Source: Aggregatilinea lenta (GTDB lineage Bacteria; Chloroflexota; Anaerolineae; Aggregatilineales; Aggregatilineaceae). Taken from it: a stretch of 64,000 nucleotides of DNA. Each line of letters begins with the position of its first letter. Within the stretch, counting starts at the first letter, position 1. The position numbers were made by a program, and so were the translations under genes. Shown here piece by piece: positions 10,329-18,000 of the stretch. Below the pieces are notes generated by a model that ran no database searches, had not been told where the DNA came from, and saw only the letters and a program-made list of their open reading frames with translations. The stretch spans positions 496,001 through 560,000 of the forward strand of contig NZ_BFCB01000002.1 of assembly GCF_003569045.1 (NCBI RefSeq). The letters are read 5' to 3'.

Positions 10329-10829
10329 TCAGGGCTTCAACGCGCGTACGGCCTCGATGGTGCGCTCGATCTGGCCGACGTGCGGGCGCTCGTGGCGGGC
10401 CATGCGATCCGCATAGTTGTGCACCGTGCGTTCGACCGGCCTACCGGCCCCGGTCACCGTGGCCGCCCGCGCGCACTGCTCGGGCGTCAGGGGACGCAGC
10501 ATCGCCAGCAGATCCTCGCGCTGCGCGGCAAAGGCGCGGAACGAGACATGAAACGCCTGGTCGGGATAGTCCGTCTTCTTGATCCAGGTCCGCGGATTGA
10601 CCGCCTGAAAGATCGGATGATCCTGCGTCAGAATCCACGCCATGTAGTCCCCCCACTTATCCGCGCACGCGCGCAGATGCGCCAGTATATCGTTGGCAGA
10701 CCACTCGCCGGGCGCGGGCGGCGTGTGCAGCGGAGCGAGCGGCAGGCCATCCGTCAGCGCGGTCAGGCGCACGGGCGTTTCAGCCAGGATGGTCAGGATC
10801 TTCTCGACGGCGAACAGGTCTTCCGGCAT
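10329..10829 (-). CDS. DinB-family (DinB_2) protein
   Basis: A 166-aa four-helix-bundle protein of the DinB/YfiT superfamily, whose members often use a three-His metal site, act as thiol-dependent transferases, or have unknown roles. GEWSANDILAHLRACADKW (about 44-62) is the typical first metal-site helix and HNYADRMARHERPHVGQI contains the later histidines. The start at 10829 is chosen because GAAGGAGAT lies just upstream. It sits between proS and the aminotransferase. A second unrelated-looking DinB gene occurs at 61914. Confidence 0.82.
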   Translation of the reverse strand: MPEDLFAVEKILTILAETPVRLTALTDGLPLAPLHTPPAPGEWSANDILAHLRACADKWGDYMAWILTQDHPIFQAVNPRTWIKKTDYPDQAFHVSFRAFAAQREDLLAMLRPLTPEQCARAATVTGAGRPVERTVHNYADRMARHERPHVGQIERTIEAVRALKP

Positions 10830-10914
10830 GCCACATCTCCTTCGGGCGGCTGCGCGTGCACTCATGACCCGATTATGCGGGGATCACAGTGCACGCGCCC
10901 ATTACCCCGGCGGC

Positions 10915-12627
10915 TTATCCTTCGTTTTGCGCCCAGGCCACCACGTCCGCCAGCGGGATCACGCGGCGATCCGCTTCGGCGCGGCGCTTGACCTCCACAC
11001 CGCCCTGCTCCGCCGCCTTCTTGCTGACCGTCACGCGCAGCGGCACGCCGATCAGGTCCGCGTCCGCGAACTTCACGCCCGGCGAGTCGGCACGGTCATC
11101 GAGCAGCACGGATAGGCCCGCCGCTTCCAGGTCGTGCACGACCTGCGCCGCGAGATCGGCGTACTGCGGTTCTTTGCCCAGCACGACCACGTGCACGGCG
11201 AACGGCGCGACGCTGGCGGGCCACACGATGCCGTGCTCGTCGTGGTGCGATTCGATGATCGCGGCCATCAGCCGTTCCAGCCCGATCCCGTAGCTGCCCA
11301 TAATCACCGGCAGCGAGACGCCGCGCTCGTCCAGGTAGGTCACGTTCAGCGCGTCGCTGTAGCGCGTCCCGATCTTGAAGCAGTGGCCCAATTCTATCGC
11401 GCGATCCAGGTGCAGCGATCCGCCGTCGCAGCGCGGGCACGGCGCGCCCTCGTACACCAGCGCGATGTCCTCCACGCGCGCCGGATCGAAGTCGCGCGGG
11501 ACGTTGATCCCGGTGAAGTGGTAACCCGCTTCGTTGGCCCCGGCGGCGAAGTTCGCGCCCGCCCGCACCGACAGATCCGCGATGACGGTCACCTCGCGCG
11601 TCAGGCCGATCGGGCTGGCGTAACCCGGCTCCGCGCCCACGGCCCGGATCTCGTCGTCGGTCGCCGCGCGCAGCGTGCCACCGCCCAGCGCGCGCAGCAG
11701 CTTGGCCTCGTTCACATCCAGGTCGCCGCGAATGACGACGAACACAAATTCGTCTTCCGTATCGCCGGGGCGCTCGTCCACGAAAAACACCGCCTTGAGC
11801 GTCTGCGATGCCGGGATGCCCAGAAAATCCGCAAGCTGCTGGATCGTCTTGCACTCCGGCGTAGCGACCTTCCGTACCGGGTCGAGCGCGACCGGTTCCG
11901 GCGGCAGGTGCGCGAACACCGCCGCTTCGTCGCTGGCCGCGTAGTCGCAGCGGTCGCAGCGCACGAGTGCCGACTCACCCTGCGCATGGGCCAGCATATA
12001 CTCGGTGCTGGCGCGCCCGCCCATCGCGCCGCTGTCGGCCTCGACCGGCACGACGTCCAGCCCGACGCGGGCGAAAATCCGGTCGTACGCGGCCAGGATG
12101 CGCTCGTAGACGCGATCCAGCCCCTCGACCGTGGCGTCCAGCGAGTAGGCGTCCTTCATGCTGAACTCGCGCAGCCGGATGAGCCCACCGCGCGGGCGCG
12201 GCTCGTTGCGGTACTTGGTGTGGATCTGGTACACGAGCTGCGGCAGGTGCTTGTAGCTCTCGACTTCGCGCGCGGCCAGCAGCGCGACGAGTTCCTCGCC
12301 GGTCGGCGCGAGCACGAAGTCGCGGCCCGCCTCGCTCGTAAAGCCCTGGAGCACGCCATCGAACGCGTACAACCGCCCGCTCGCCGCCCACACCTCCGCA
12401 GGCTGCACCACCGGCAGCACGATCTCCTGTGCGCCGAGCGCTTCCATCTCCTCGCGCATAATCGCTTCGATGCGGCGCATCACGCGGCGGCCCAGGGGCA
12501 GCACGGCGTAGCTCCCGGCAGCGACAGGGCGCACCAGCCCGGCCCGGATCGCCAACTGGTGGCTGGGCAGATCCGCGTCGGACGGCGCATCGCGCAGGGT
12601 GCGGGTGAACAGGTCGGACAGTCGCAT
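10915..12627 (-). CDS. proS: Prolyl-tRNA synthetase, bacterial type
   Basis: Class II synthetase that charges tRNA-Pro. The protein is 570 aa, the bacterial (ProS type 1) architecture with an INS editing domain between motifs 2 and 3 (VATPECKTIQQLADFLGIP onward, about residues 240-370), which removes mis-charged Ala-tRNA-Pro. Motif 2 contains YRNEPRPRGGLIRLREFSMKD as two abutting pieces, motif 3 contains GSYGIGLERLMAA, and the C-terminal anticodon-binding domain ends in the VVAWAQNEG tail. The ATG at 12627 is preceded by GAGGAGG at good spacing. The leader holds a promoter, a mini-ORF with three proline codons and an intrinsic terminator, which suggests attenuation. Confidence 0.97.
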   Translation of the reverse strand: MRLSDLFTRTLRDAPSDADLPSHQLAIRAGLVRPVAAGSYAVLPLGRRVMRRIEAIMREEMEALGAQEIVLPVVQPAEVWAASGRLYAFDGVLQGFTSEAGRDFVLAPTGEELVALLAAREVESYKHLPQLVYQIHTKYRNEPRPRGGLIRLREFSMKDAYSLDATVEGLDRVYERILAAYDRIFARVGLDVVPVEADSGAMGGRASTEYMLAHAQGESALVRCDRCDYAASDEAAVFAHLPPEPVALDPVRKVATPECKTIQQLADFLGIPASQTLKAVFFVDERPGDTEDEFVFVVIRGDLDVNEAKLLRALGGGTLRAATDDEIRAVGAEPGYASPIGLTREVTVIADLSVRAGANFAAGANEAGYHFTGINVPRDFDPARVEDIALVYEGAPCPRCDGGSLHLDRAIELGHCFKIGTRYSDALNVTYLDERGVSLPVIMGSYGIGLERLMAAIIESHHDEHGIVWPASVAPFAVHVVVLGKEPQYADLAAQVVHDLEAAGLSVLLDDRADSPGVKFADADLIGVPLRVTVSKKAAEQGGVEVKRRAEADRRVIPLADVVAWAQNEG

Positions 12628-12670
12628 AGGAGCCTCCTCGGCAAAACAAATGCACAGGCGCGGGACAAAC

Positions 12671-12706
12671 AAAAACCGGCCCCGGAACAGATCCGGGAGC
12701 CGGTGA
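12671..12706 (-). terminator. Intrinsic terminator in the proS leader (attenuator)
   Basis: On the minus strand ACCGGC-T-CCCGGA pairs with TCCGGG-GCCGGT (12 bp with one bulged T), loop TCTGT, followed by TTTTTG. It sits 44 nt upstream of the proS start and downstream of a sigma70 promoter, so it must be read through for proS expression. TCACCG at 12701-12706 can pair with CGGTGA at 12741-12746, an alternative that would break this stem. Confidence 0.8.
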
Positions 12707-12740
12707 ACAAGCGTCGATTTACGCAGCCGTCAGCCAGGCG

Positions 12741-12818
12741 TCACCGCACGGACCATCTCCGAAGAGCAGGTCTGTTATGGCAGCCAGTAGGGACGGGAAG
12801 CGAGTAGTTTGCGTTCAT
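12741..12818 (-). CDS. Candidate leader peptide upstream of proS (25 aa)
   Basis: An ATG at 12818, one or two nt from the predicted transcription start, opens a 25-codon frame ending in TGA at 12741-12743. Proline codons are 8 (CCC), 10 (CCT) and 17 (CCT). The stop codon is part of CGGTGA, which can pair with the 5' arm of the downstream terminator. That arrangement fits ribosome-mediated attenuation by prolyl-tRNA supply. Three Pro in 25 is not extreme, so a chance frame is possible. An RNA-only T-box-like element is the alternative. Confidence 0.4.
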   Translation of the reverse strand: MNANYSLPVPTGCHNRPALRRWSVR

Positions 12819-12825
12819 GTGCACC

Positions 12826-12854
12826 ATCGTATGCCAGATCGTGCGCCGTGTCAA
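12826..12854 (-). promoter_or_regulatory. Promoter of proS
   Basis: A near-consensus sigma70 site: TTGACA (12849-12854), exactly 17 nt, TACGAT (12826-12831). Transcription would start near 12819 and give a leader of about 190 nt. It overlaps the region upstream of the divergent gap gene. Confidence 0.8.
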
Positions 12855-12987
12855 CGGGCTTGTCTCTACCGTACGGCATCAGAAGCGCGCCGCCTCTGTG
12901 CACGGCGGCCCCCTCGGCGTTAAAATCACCGATGCGAACAACTGCACCCTATCCTCGTCCGGTTCTGAAACCATAAGGATGGACACC

Positions 12988-13986
12988 ATGGGCAAAATCG
13001 CAATTCACGGTTTTGGGCGCATTGGCCGCTCGGCCATGAAAGCCGCTCTCAAGCGAGGGCTGTTCGTTCCCGCCTCGATTTCGGATATCAAAGACCTGCC
13101 GACCCTCGCCGCGCTGTTCGAAGTGGACTCGAACTATGGCCGCTGGCCGCAGCCCGTCTCCGCCGAAGGCTCGACGATGATCGTCGGGGACGACAAGATC
13201 CCGTACTTCGAGACCAGCCAATCCCTGCCGGACTGGGGCGCGCTGGGCGTCGAGCTGGTGATCGACTGCACGGGCCGCGCCACCCGCCGCGCGGGCGCGC
13301 AGGCTCACCTGGATCGCGGAGCAAAGCGCGTTCTGGTCAGCGCCGCCAGCAAGTCGCGCGAGGACGCCGACGCGTTCCTGCTGCCGGGAATCAATCTCGA
13401 CCAGTACGATCCGGACAAACACTTCATCGTGAGCATGGCAAGCTGCACGACCAACGCGCTGGCTCCGGTGGTCAAGGTGCTGCTCGAAAATGTGGGCCTC
13501 AAATCGGGCTTGTTCACGACGGTGCACGCCTACACCAACACGCAGTCGCTGACCGACCAACCGATGGGCGACCGGCGCGACTCGTGGGCGGCGGCGGAGA
13601 ACATCATCCCGTCGTCGTCGGGCGCGGCCAAAGCGCTGAAGTTCATCTGGCCCGATCTCAACATGACGGGCAAGGCATATCGCGTCCCGGTGCGCACGGG
13701 CAGCATCGTCGAGGCGACCGTGGTGACGGATCGGGCCACCTCCGCGGAGGAACTCAACGACATGTTCCGCAAGGCCGCGACCAGCGCGCCGCTGCAAGGC
13801 GTCATGAGCGTACTCGAAGGCGAATGGGCCTCATCGCGCATCGTGGGCGATGAACATTCGTCCATCATCGACCTGCCGCTGACGCAGGTCATGGGCGGGA
13901 CGCTCGTCACGGTCGCGGCGTGGTACGACAACGAGATGGGCTATTCGACCCGCCTCGCGGACACCGCCGCGTTCCTGGTCAAATAG
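12988..13986 (+). CDS. gap: Glyceraldehyde-3-phosphate dehydrogenase
   Basis: Glycolytic enzyme of 332 aa converting glyceraldehyde-3-phosphate to 1,3-bisphosphoglycerate with NAD(P). The Rossmann motif HGFGRIGR is at residues 7-14, the catalytic Cys153 is in SMASCTTNALAP and His180 in TTVHAYTN. The NEMGYSTRL motif lies near the end. The ATG at 12988 is chosen because AAGGA stands 8 nt upstream and the protein then starts like all GAPDHs; a frame extended to 12817 has no support. It is divergent from proS and stands alone on the plus strand. No clear promoter was identified. Confidence 0.96.
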   Translation: MGKIAIHGFGRIGRSAMKAALKRGLFVPASISDIKDLPTLAALFEVDSNYGRWPQPVSAEGSTMIVGDDKIPYFETSQSLPDWGALGVELVIDCTGRATRRAGAQAHLDRGAKRVLVSAASKSREDADAFLLPGINLDQYDPDKHFIVSMASCTTNALAPVVKVLLENVGLKSGLFTTVHAYTNTQSLTDQPMGDRRDSWAAAENIIPSSSGAAKALKFIWPDLNMTGKAYRVPVRTGSIVEATVVTDRATSAEELNDMFRKAATSAPLQGVMSVLEGEWASSRIVGDEHSSIIDLPLTQVMGGTLVTVAAWYDNEMGYSTRLADTAAFLVK

Positions 13987-14009
13987 GACCTTTGCCGTTA
14001 GCCCTCATC

Positions 14010-14048
14010 GCTCTCCCCATTCCCCACACCGTAGAGAATGGGGAGAGC
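14010..14048. terminator. Hairpin between convergent gap and arsR genes
   Basis: The 13-nt arms GCTCTCCCCATTC and GAATGGGGAGAGC face each other across a 13-nt loop. It resembles the family B repeats. There is no long T-run on either side, so it is a possible bidirectional terminator rather than a classical one. Confidence 0.5.
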
Positions 14049-14077
14049 GCGTTTCTCATCCATCACGGGTGCGGCAG

Positions 14078-14401
14078 TCACGGCGTACCGTCTTCCTCGA
14101 CCAGCGCCTTCAGCCGCCGCAGCCGCGCGTCCCACAGCGCGTTGAGATCCTCGATCCACCGTTCCAGATCGCTCAGCGGCTCCGGCGTCAGCGTGTAGCG
14201 CTTTTCGCGCCCCTGCTGCGCGACCGCCACCAGCCCGGCCTCTTCCAGCACGTGCAGGTGCTTCAGGATGCCCTGCCGCGTGATCGGGTACACCTCGGCC
14301 AATTGCGTCGCGGTCCTGGGGCTGGCCTCGGCCAGCGTCACCAGCAGGTGGCGGCGCGTCGGGTCGGACAGGGCCGCAAACACTGGCGAGTTCGGTTCCA
14401 T
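14078..14401 (-). CDS. ArsR-family winged-helix transcriptional regulator
   Basis: A 107-aa repressor-type protein. FAALSDPTRRHLLVTLAEAS at the N-terminus is typical of ArsR regulators, and TATQLAEVYPITRQGILKHLHVLEEAG is the helix-turn-helix region (two parts, residues about 30-56), followed by a wing (REKRYTLTPEPL). No metal-binding ELCVCDL-type cysteines are present, so it belongs to the metal-independent group often paired with SRPBCC proteins. It is 23 bp downstream of such a gene. The inverted repeat upstream of that gene is its likely operator, making the pair autoregulated. Confidence 0.9.
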   Translation of the reverse strand: MEPNSPVFAALSDPTRRHLLVTLAEASPRTATQLAEVYPITRQGILKHLHVLEEAGLVAVAQQGREKRYTLTPEPLSDLERWIEDLNALWDARLRRLKALVEEDGTP

Positions 14402-14424
14402 GCGCCGCGCCTCCTCTCCCCTGG

Positions 14425-14871
14425 CTAGAAGCCCTGCGGATTGGGCAGCGGCGCGCCTTCCACCACCGCCTTGATGTTGCCCAGCATCAGCTCGAAGCCT
14501 GCGCTGTCCTGCTCGATGCGGGCCGCGCGCTCGTCGTCGGACAGCGCCCCGTAGCCCGAATAGACCAACGTCAGGCGCGTGCCGCCGTTTTCGTCGGCCA
14601 GCGTATAGTCGGTGACGGTGGGCGGCTCGTCCTCGGAATGCAGGATCAGGCGGTCCGGCGGTTCGTACGTCTCGATCACCTGCGTGTACAGTTCTCCGCC
14701 GGTGTCGGTATCGCGCACGAACAGGCGTCCGCCGACGCCCTGCGCAGACAGTTCCCACGGCGTGCCCGGCGAAAACCACTGCTCGACCTGCGCCGGATCG
14801 ACCAGCGCCTGCCAGACGCGCTCGCGCGGGGCGTCGATCCATACGTTGCGTTCGATGGCTTGCTTCTGCAT
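14425..14871 (-). CDS. SRPBCC (AHSA1-like) domain protein
   Basis: A 148-aa START/Bet v 1-like fold with a hydrophobic ligand cavity. Family hallmarks are the opening AIERNVWIDAPRERVWQAL, the EQWFSPG segment and the C-terminal helix GFELMLGNIKAVVEG. The ligand is unknown. The gene leads an operon with an ArsR regulator. The promoter has TATACT with a perfect 10-bp inverted repeat over the transcription start, and AGGAG lies upstream of the ATG. Similar SRPBCC-ArsR pairs are widespread in bacteria, but their substrates are mostly not known. Confidence 0.87.
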   Translation of the reverse strand: MQKQAIERNVWIDAPRERVWQALVDPAQVEQWFSPGTPWELSAQGVGGRLFVRDTDTGGELYTQVIETYEPPDRLILHSEDEPPTVTDYTLADENGGTRLTLVYSGYGALSDDERAARIEQDSAGFELMLGNIKAVVEGAPLPNPQGF

Positions 14872-14884
14872 CGGTGTCAGCTCC

Positions 14885-14910
14885 TATGTGCAACCAAACA
14901 GTTGCACATA
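14885..14910. promoter_or_regulatory. Operator: perfect inverted repeat at the SRPBCC-arsR promoter
   Basis: TATGTGCAAC (14885-14894), 6-nt spacer, GTTGCACATA (14901-14910). It abuts the -10 box and covers the expected transcription start. This is the classic position for an ArsR-type repressor site. Confidence 0.8.
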
Positions 14911-14938
14911 GTATAGCTGGTTGTGTGCCGAACGGCAA
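14910..14938 (-). promoter_or_regulatory. Promoter of the SRPBCC-arsR operon
   Basis: TTGCCG (14933-14938), 17-nt spacer, TATACT (14910-14915). The -35 box overlaps the T-run of the terminator that ends the upstream giant gene. Confidence 0.7.
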
Positions 14939-14972
14939 AAAACAGGGTGGATTCGATACGAATCAACCCTGT
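14937..14972 (-). terminator. Terminator after the Agl23-like/NHL gene
   Basis: On the minus strand ACAGGGT-T-GATTCG and CGAATC-C-ACCCTGT form a 13-bp stem with one mismatch and a 3-nt loop, followed by TTTTTTG. It lies about 100 bp after the stop codon at 15071. Confidence 0.85.
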
Positions 14973-14993
14973 GCTGCGGATGCCAAAAAACCA

Positions 14994-15014
14994 GGGCGGG
15001 TTTGCAACCCGCCC
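14994..15014. repeat. Family A palindrome
   Basis: GGGCGGGTT and AACCCGCCC flank a 3-nt centre. It is nearly identical to the copy at 49151-49171 and lies just downstream of the gene ending at 15071. Confidence 0.65.
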
Positions 15015-15070
15015 AACAAAATCTGCTGATGTTTCGCTTGACTCCCTGCGCCAGCGGTGACTGGTGTCGC

Positions 15071-18000
15071 CTACCCCACCGCCTCGTCCGTCGCCACCGG
15101 ATCGGTCAGCGTCTCGGTCGCGGCGGGCAGAGATTCATCCATCACCGGCGCGGTGCTCATGGGTGCGTCAGGCAGACTGTCGTCCGCCGCCATCGTCGTG
15201 TCGATGGTCAGCCCGGTGTCTTCGGTGGCCTCCGCATCCGGCTGCGCCGGCACCGGCAGCACACCGCCCAGGAAGTCCAACTGCGCGAAGACGTAGATCG
15301 TCGCCTGCTCGGCATCGATTACCACCAGGCGGCCCGCGTCGTCGAAGGCCAGGCCCGCAGGCGAGCGCAGCCCCAGAATGTTCTGATCGAGCTGGTCGGC
15401 CTGGTCGAACGACGCCACCACCTGCCCGTTGAGATCGTAGGCCACGATGCGCTCGTGGTCGTCCATGTCGGTGGCGAACACCAGCGAGCCGTCCGGGCTG
15501 ATAGCCAGATAGGGCCGGTTGGACGATTCACGGTTGGTGAACCACATATTCACGCTCCACGCGCGCAGCGAGGTGCCGTCCGGCGCGAAAACCTGGATGC
15601 GCTGGTTCCACGACTCGGCCACATAGAGGTCGCCGTCGACGGGGTTCAGCGCGAGGCCGACCGGCTCGTCCATCTGGCCCAGCTCGGTTCCACTGCCGCC
15701 GATGTCGCGCACGAACTCGCCCTCGGACGTGTAGACGCGCACGCGCTTGTTGCCCGTGTCGGCCACGTAAACCGTGCCGTCCGCGCCCACGACGATGTCG
15801 CGCGGACCCCAGAAGGCGTCAGGCGAGGTGTCGTCCGGCAGCACGCCCTGGTGGCCCCACTGCCGCAGCAGCTCGCCATCCGGCGTGAAGATCTGGACGC
15901 GGTGATTCCACGTATCGGCCACATAGACGTTGCCGTCCGGTCCAAGGGCCACGCCCCACGGCTGGAGCAGCAAACCCGCCTCGCTGCTGCCGGTGGTGTT
16001 CTCGCCGATGGTGCGCAGCAGGTTGCCGCTGCCGTCCAGCACGGCGATCCGGCTGTGATCCGTGTCTGCAACGTAGATCTCGCCGTCATCCGACACGGCC
16101 ACGCCGCGCGGGTTGAGCAGCACGGACGTCTCGGCGAGGATCGTTTCCGCCGGGATGTCGCGGTAGGCCACGTCTTCAGGATATTCCGGCGAGCGGATGT
16201 CCACCGACGCGCCGCCGATCCCGGCGTCCCAGATCTGCGCCGCGATCTCCTTGTCCACGAAGAAGTACATCCGGTCGGAAACAGGCCAGTTGTTGACCGA
16301 GAAGCGCGTATCGCCGCTGCACTCGGTCACCACGGAGCGCTTGCACAGGTCGCGCAGGCGATCCTGCTCCTCAGGCGTCGCGCCCGCCGCCGCTTCGGAC
16401 TCACAACGCGATTGTTTTTCCTGAATGCACTGCGCCTCGCCAAAGGTCTCGTAGTCGCGGTTGAACCAGATATCCCACAGGCCCTGCCGCAGGTACGGCG
16501 CGGCGATGTCGTCGGAATCGAGGCTGAGCACATCGGTTACGCGGTCGTAGGTCAGGCCGAAGTAGTCCTGCATCGGCCACCACAGCCGGATGAAACTGTA
16601 TTCGTAGTAGCGGTCGCCCAGGATGCGGCGCACGTCGCCGACCTTCTTACCGCCCACCACGACAACCCGCGCGCCGTCCAGGCTGGACGCACTGACCGAT
16701 CCTGCCTCCCCGGCGATGTAGCTGTAGTTGGTGTAGTGGCGGAAGTACCACGTAAACGGCCACGACGACTGGTCGTCGTAGACCACCCGCATGTTGTAGC
16801 CTTCATTGGTCTTGGTCGCGATGTCGTCCACCATGTCCATCACGGTTTTGACCGCCGGCCCGCTGTGCGCGTAGACGAGGTATTCCGTCGCGTAGTCGTA
16901 GTCAATGTACGCCGCGCGGACGGACGCCCGCACGGTCAGGATGCTCAGCAGCACCGCCCCGGCGATGACCACCAGACGGCTCATCTGCTCCGTCCCGATG
17001 CGCCGGATGGAACGCACCACCACGTACAGCGCGGCGAGGCCCAGCAGCAGCGCCGCGAACCACGTTCCACTGGCAGCCAGATCGGCCACGTCGCGTCCCT
17101 GGAACGGCGCCTGATCGCCCCACAGCGCGACCAGCGCGTGCGCCAGCGACACGAAGCCCACCGGCAGCACCACCAGCGTCACCAGCAGCCCGCCGCCGCG
17201 CAGCGACTCGCGCCGCACCCCCCCGATCACGCGGCCCAGCCACCAGCCCGCCGCGAAGGTCATCGGCACGACGATATGCGTCGTCAGCCAGGGCATTTTC
17301 TCGCCCGCCACCGTCAGGCCGAGCGTGATCAGCACCAGCCAGAATCCGACGAACGGCATGAAGGGCAGCTCGCCCAGCCAGTCGCGGGCCGTCGCGCGCT
17401 GTTCCAGTTCTTCGTCATAGTCGTATGGCCGGTAGTAGCGCGGAATATCCGGCATGTAGCGCACGACGCTCGGATCGTCGGGCAGCTCGCCCGTACCGCC
17501 ATCCGGCCCGGCAGGTACAGCGAGAACTTCCGGCTCGGCGAGCGGCGTCTCGTCCACATCCAGCGCCGCGCTGTCGTCGAGCGCCTCGGCCTCGTTCCAG
17601 TCCTCGTCAACCGTGACGCGCCCCTCCTGAACCTGCACGCGCCGCCAGCGCCACAGCGCGCTCAGCCCGGCGACCCCGGCAAACATCGAGCCGATCAGCG
17701 GCAGGAACTCGTAGACGGGCACCTGCGTCAGCAGGTAGTAATACTGCGGCTGGCTGCCGCGCCGGACGCCCTGCTGCGCCAGCCAGTAACCCAGCGAGCC
17801 GACCATACCGGTCGCCGTGCCGTTGATGTTGCTGAACACAGTCGTGTAGAAGAACGCAAACAGGCCCAGGAACACCGCCGTCACGGGGAGCCAGCGCCGC
17901 CAGTTCCACGCCAGCCCGATGGTCAGCGCCACCACCGCGAACGGGACGAAGGCCGTGATCGCCGCGTTGAGCGTAGCCTGACCCGTCGCGTTGGTGGGAC

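Noticed and set aside
12721-12780. Classical T-box riboswitch before proS
   Set aside because: TGGTCCGTGCGG is only loosely like the T-box core, and the space for a full Stem I is short. Kept as an alternative, not called.
12817-12987. N-terminal extension of GAPDH by 57 residues
   Set aside because: It has no homology to GAPDH, overlaps the proS promoter, and the internal ATG at 12988 has a Shine-Dalgarno sequence.
14402-14938. Long version of the ArsR frame (286 codons)
   Set aside because: Its first part is an out-of-frame reading of the SRPBCC gene; the regulator begins at 14401.
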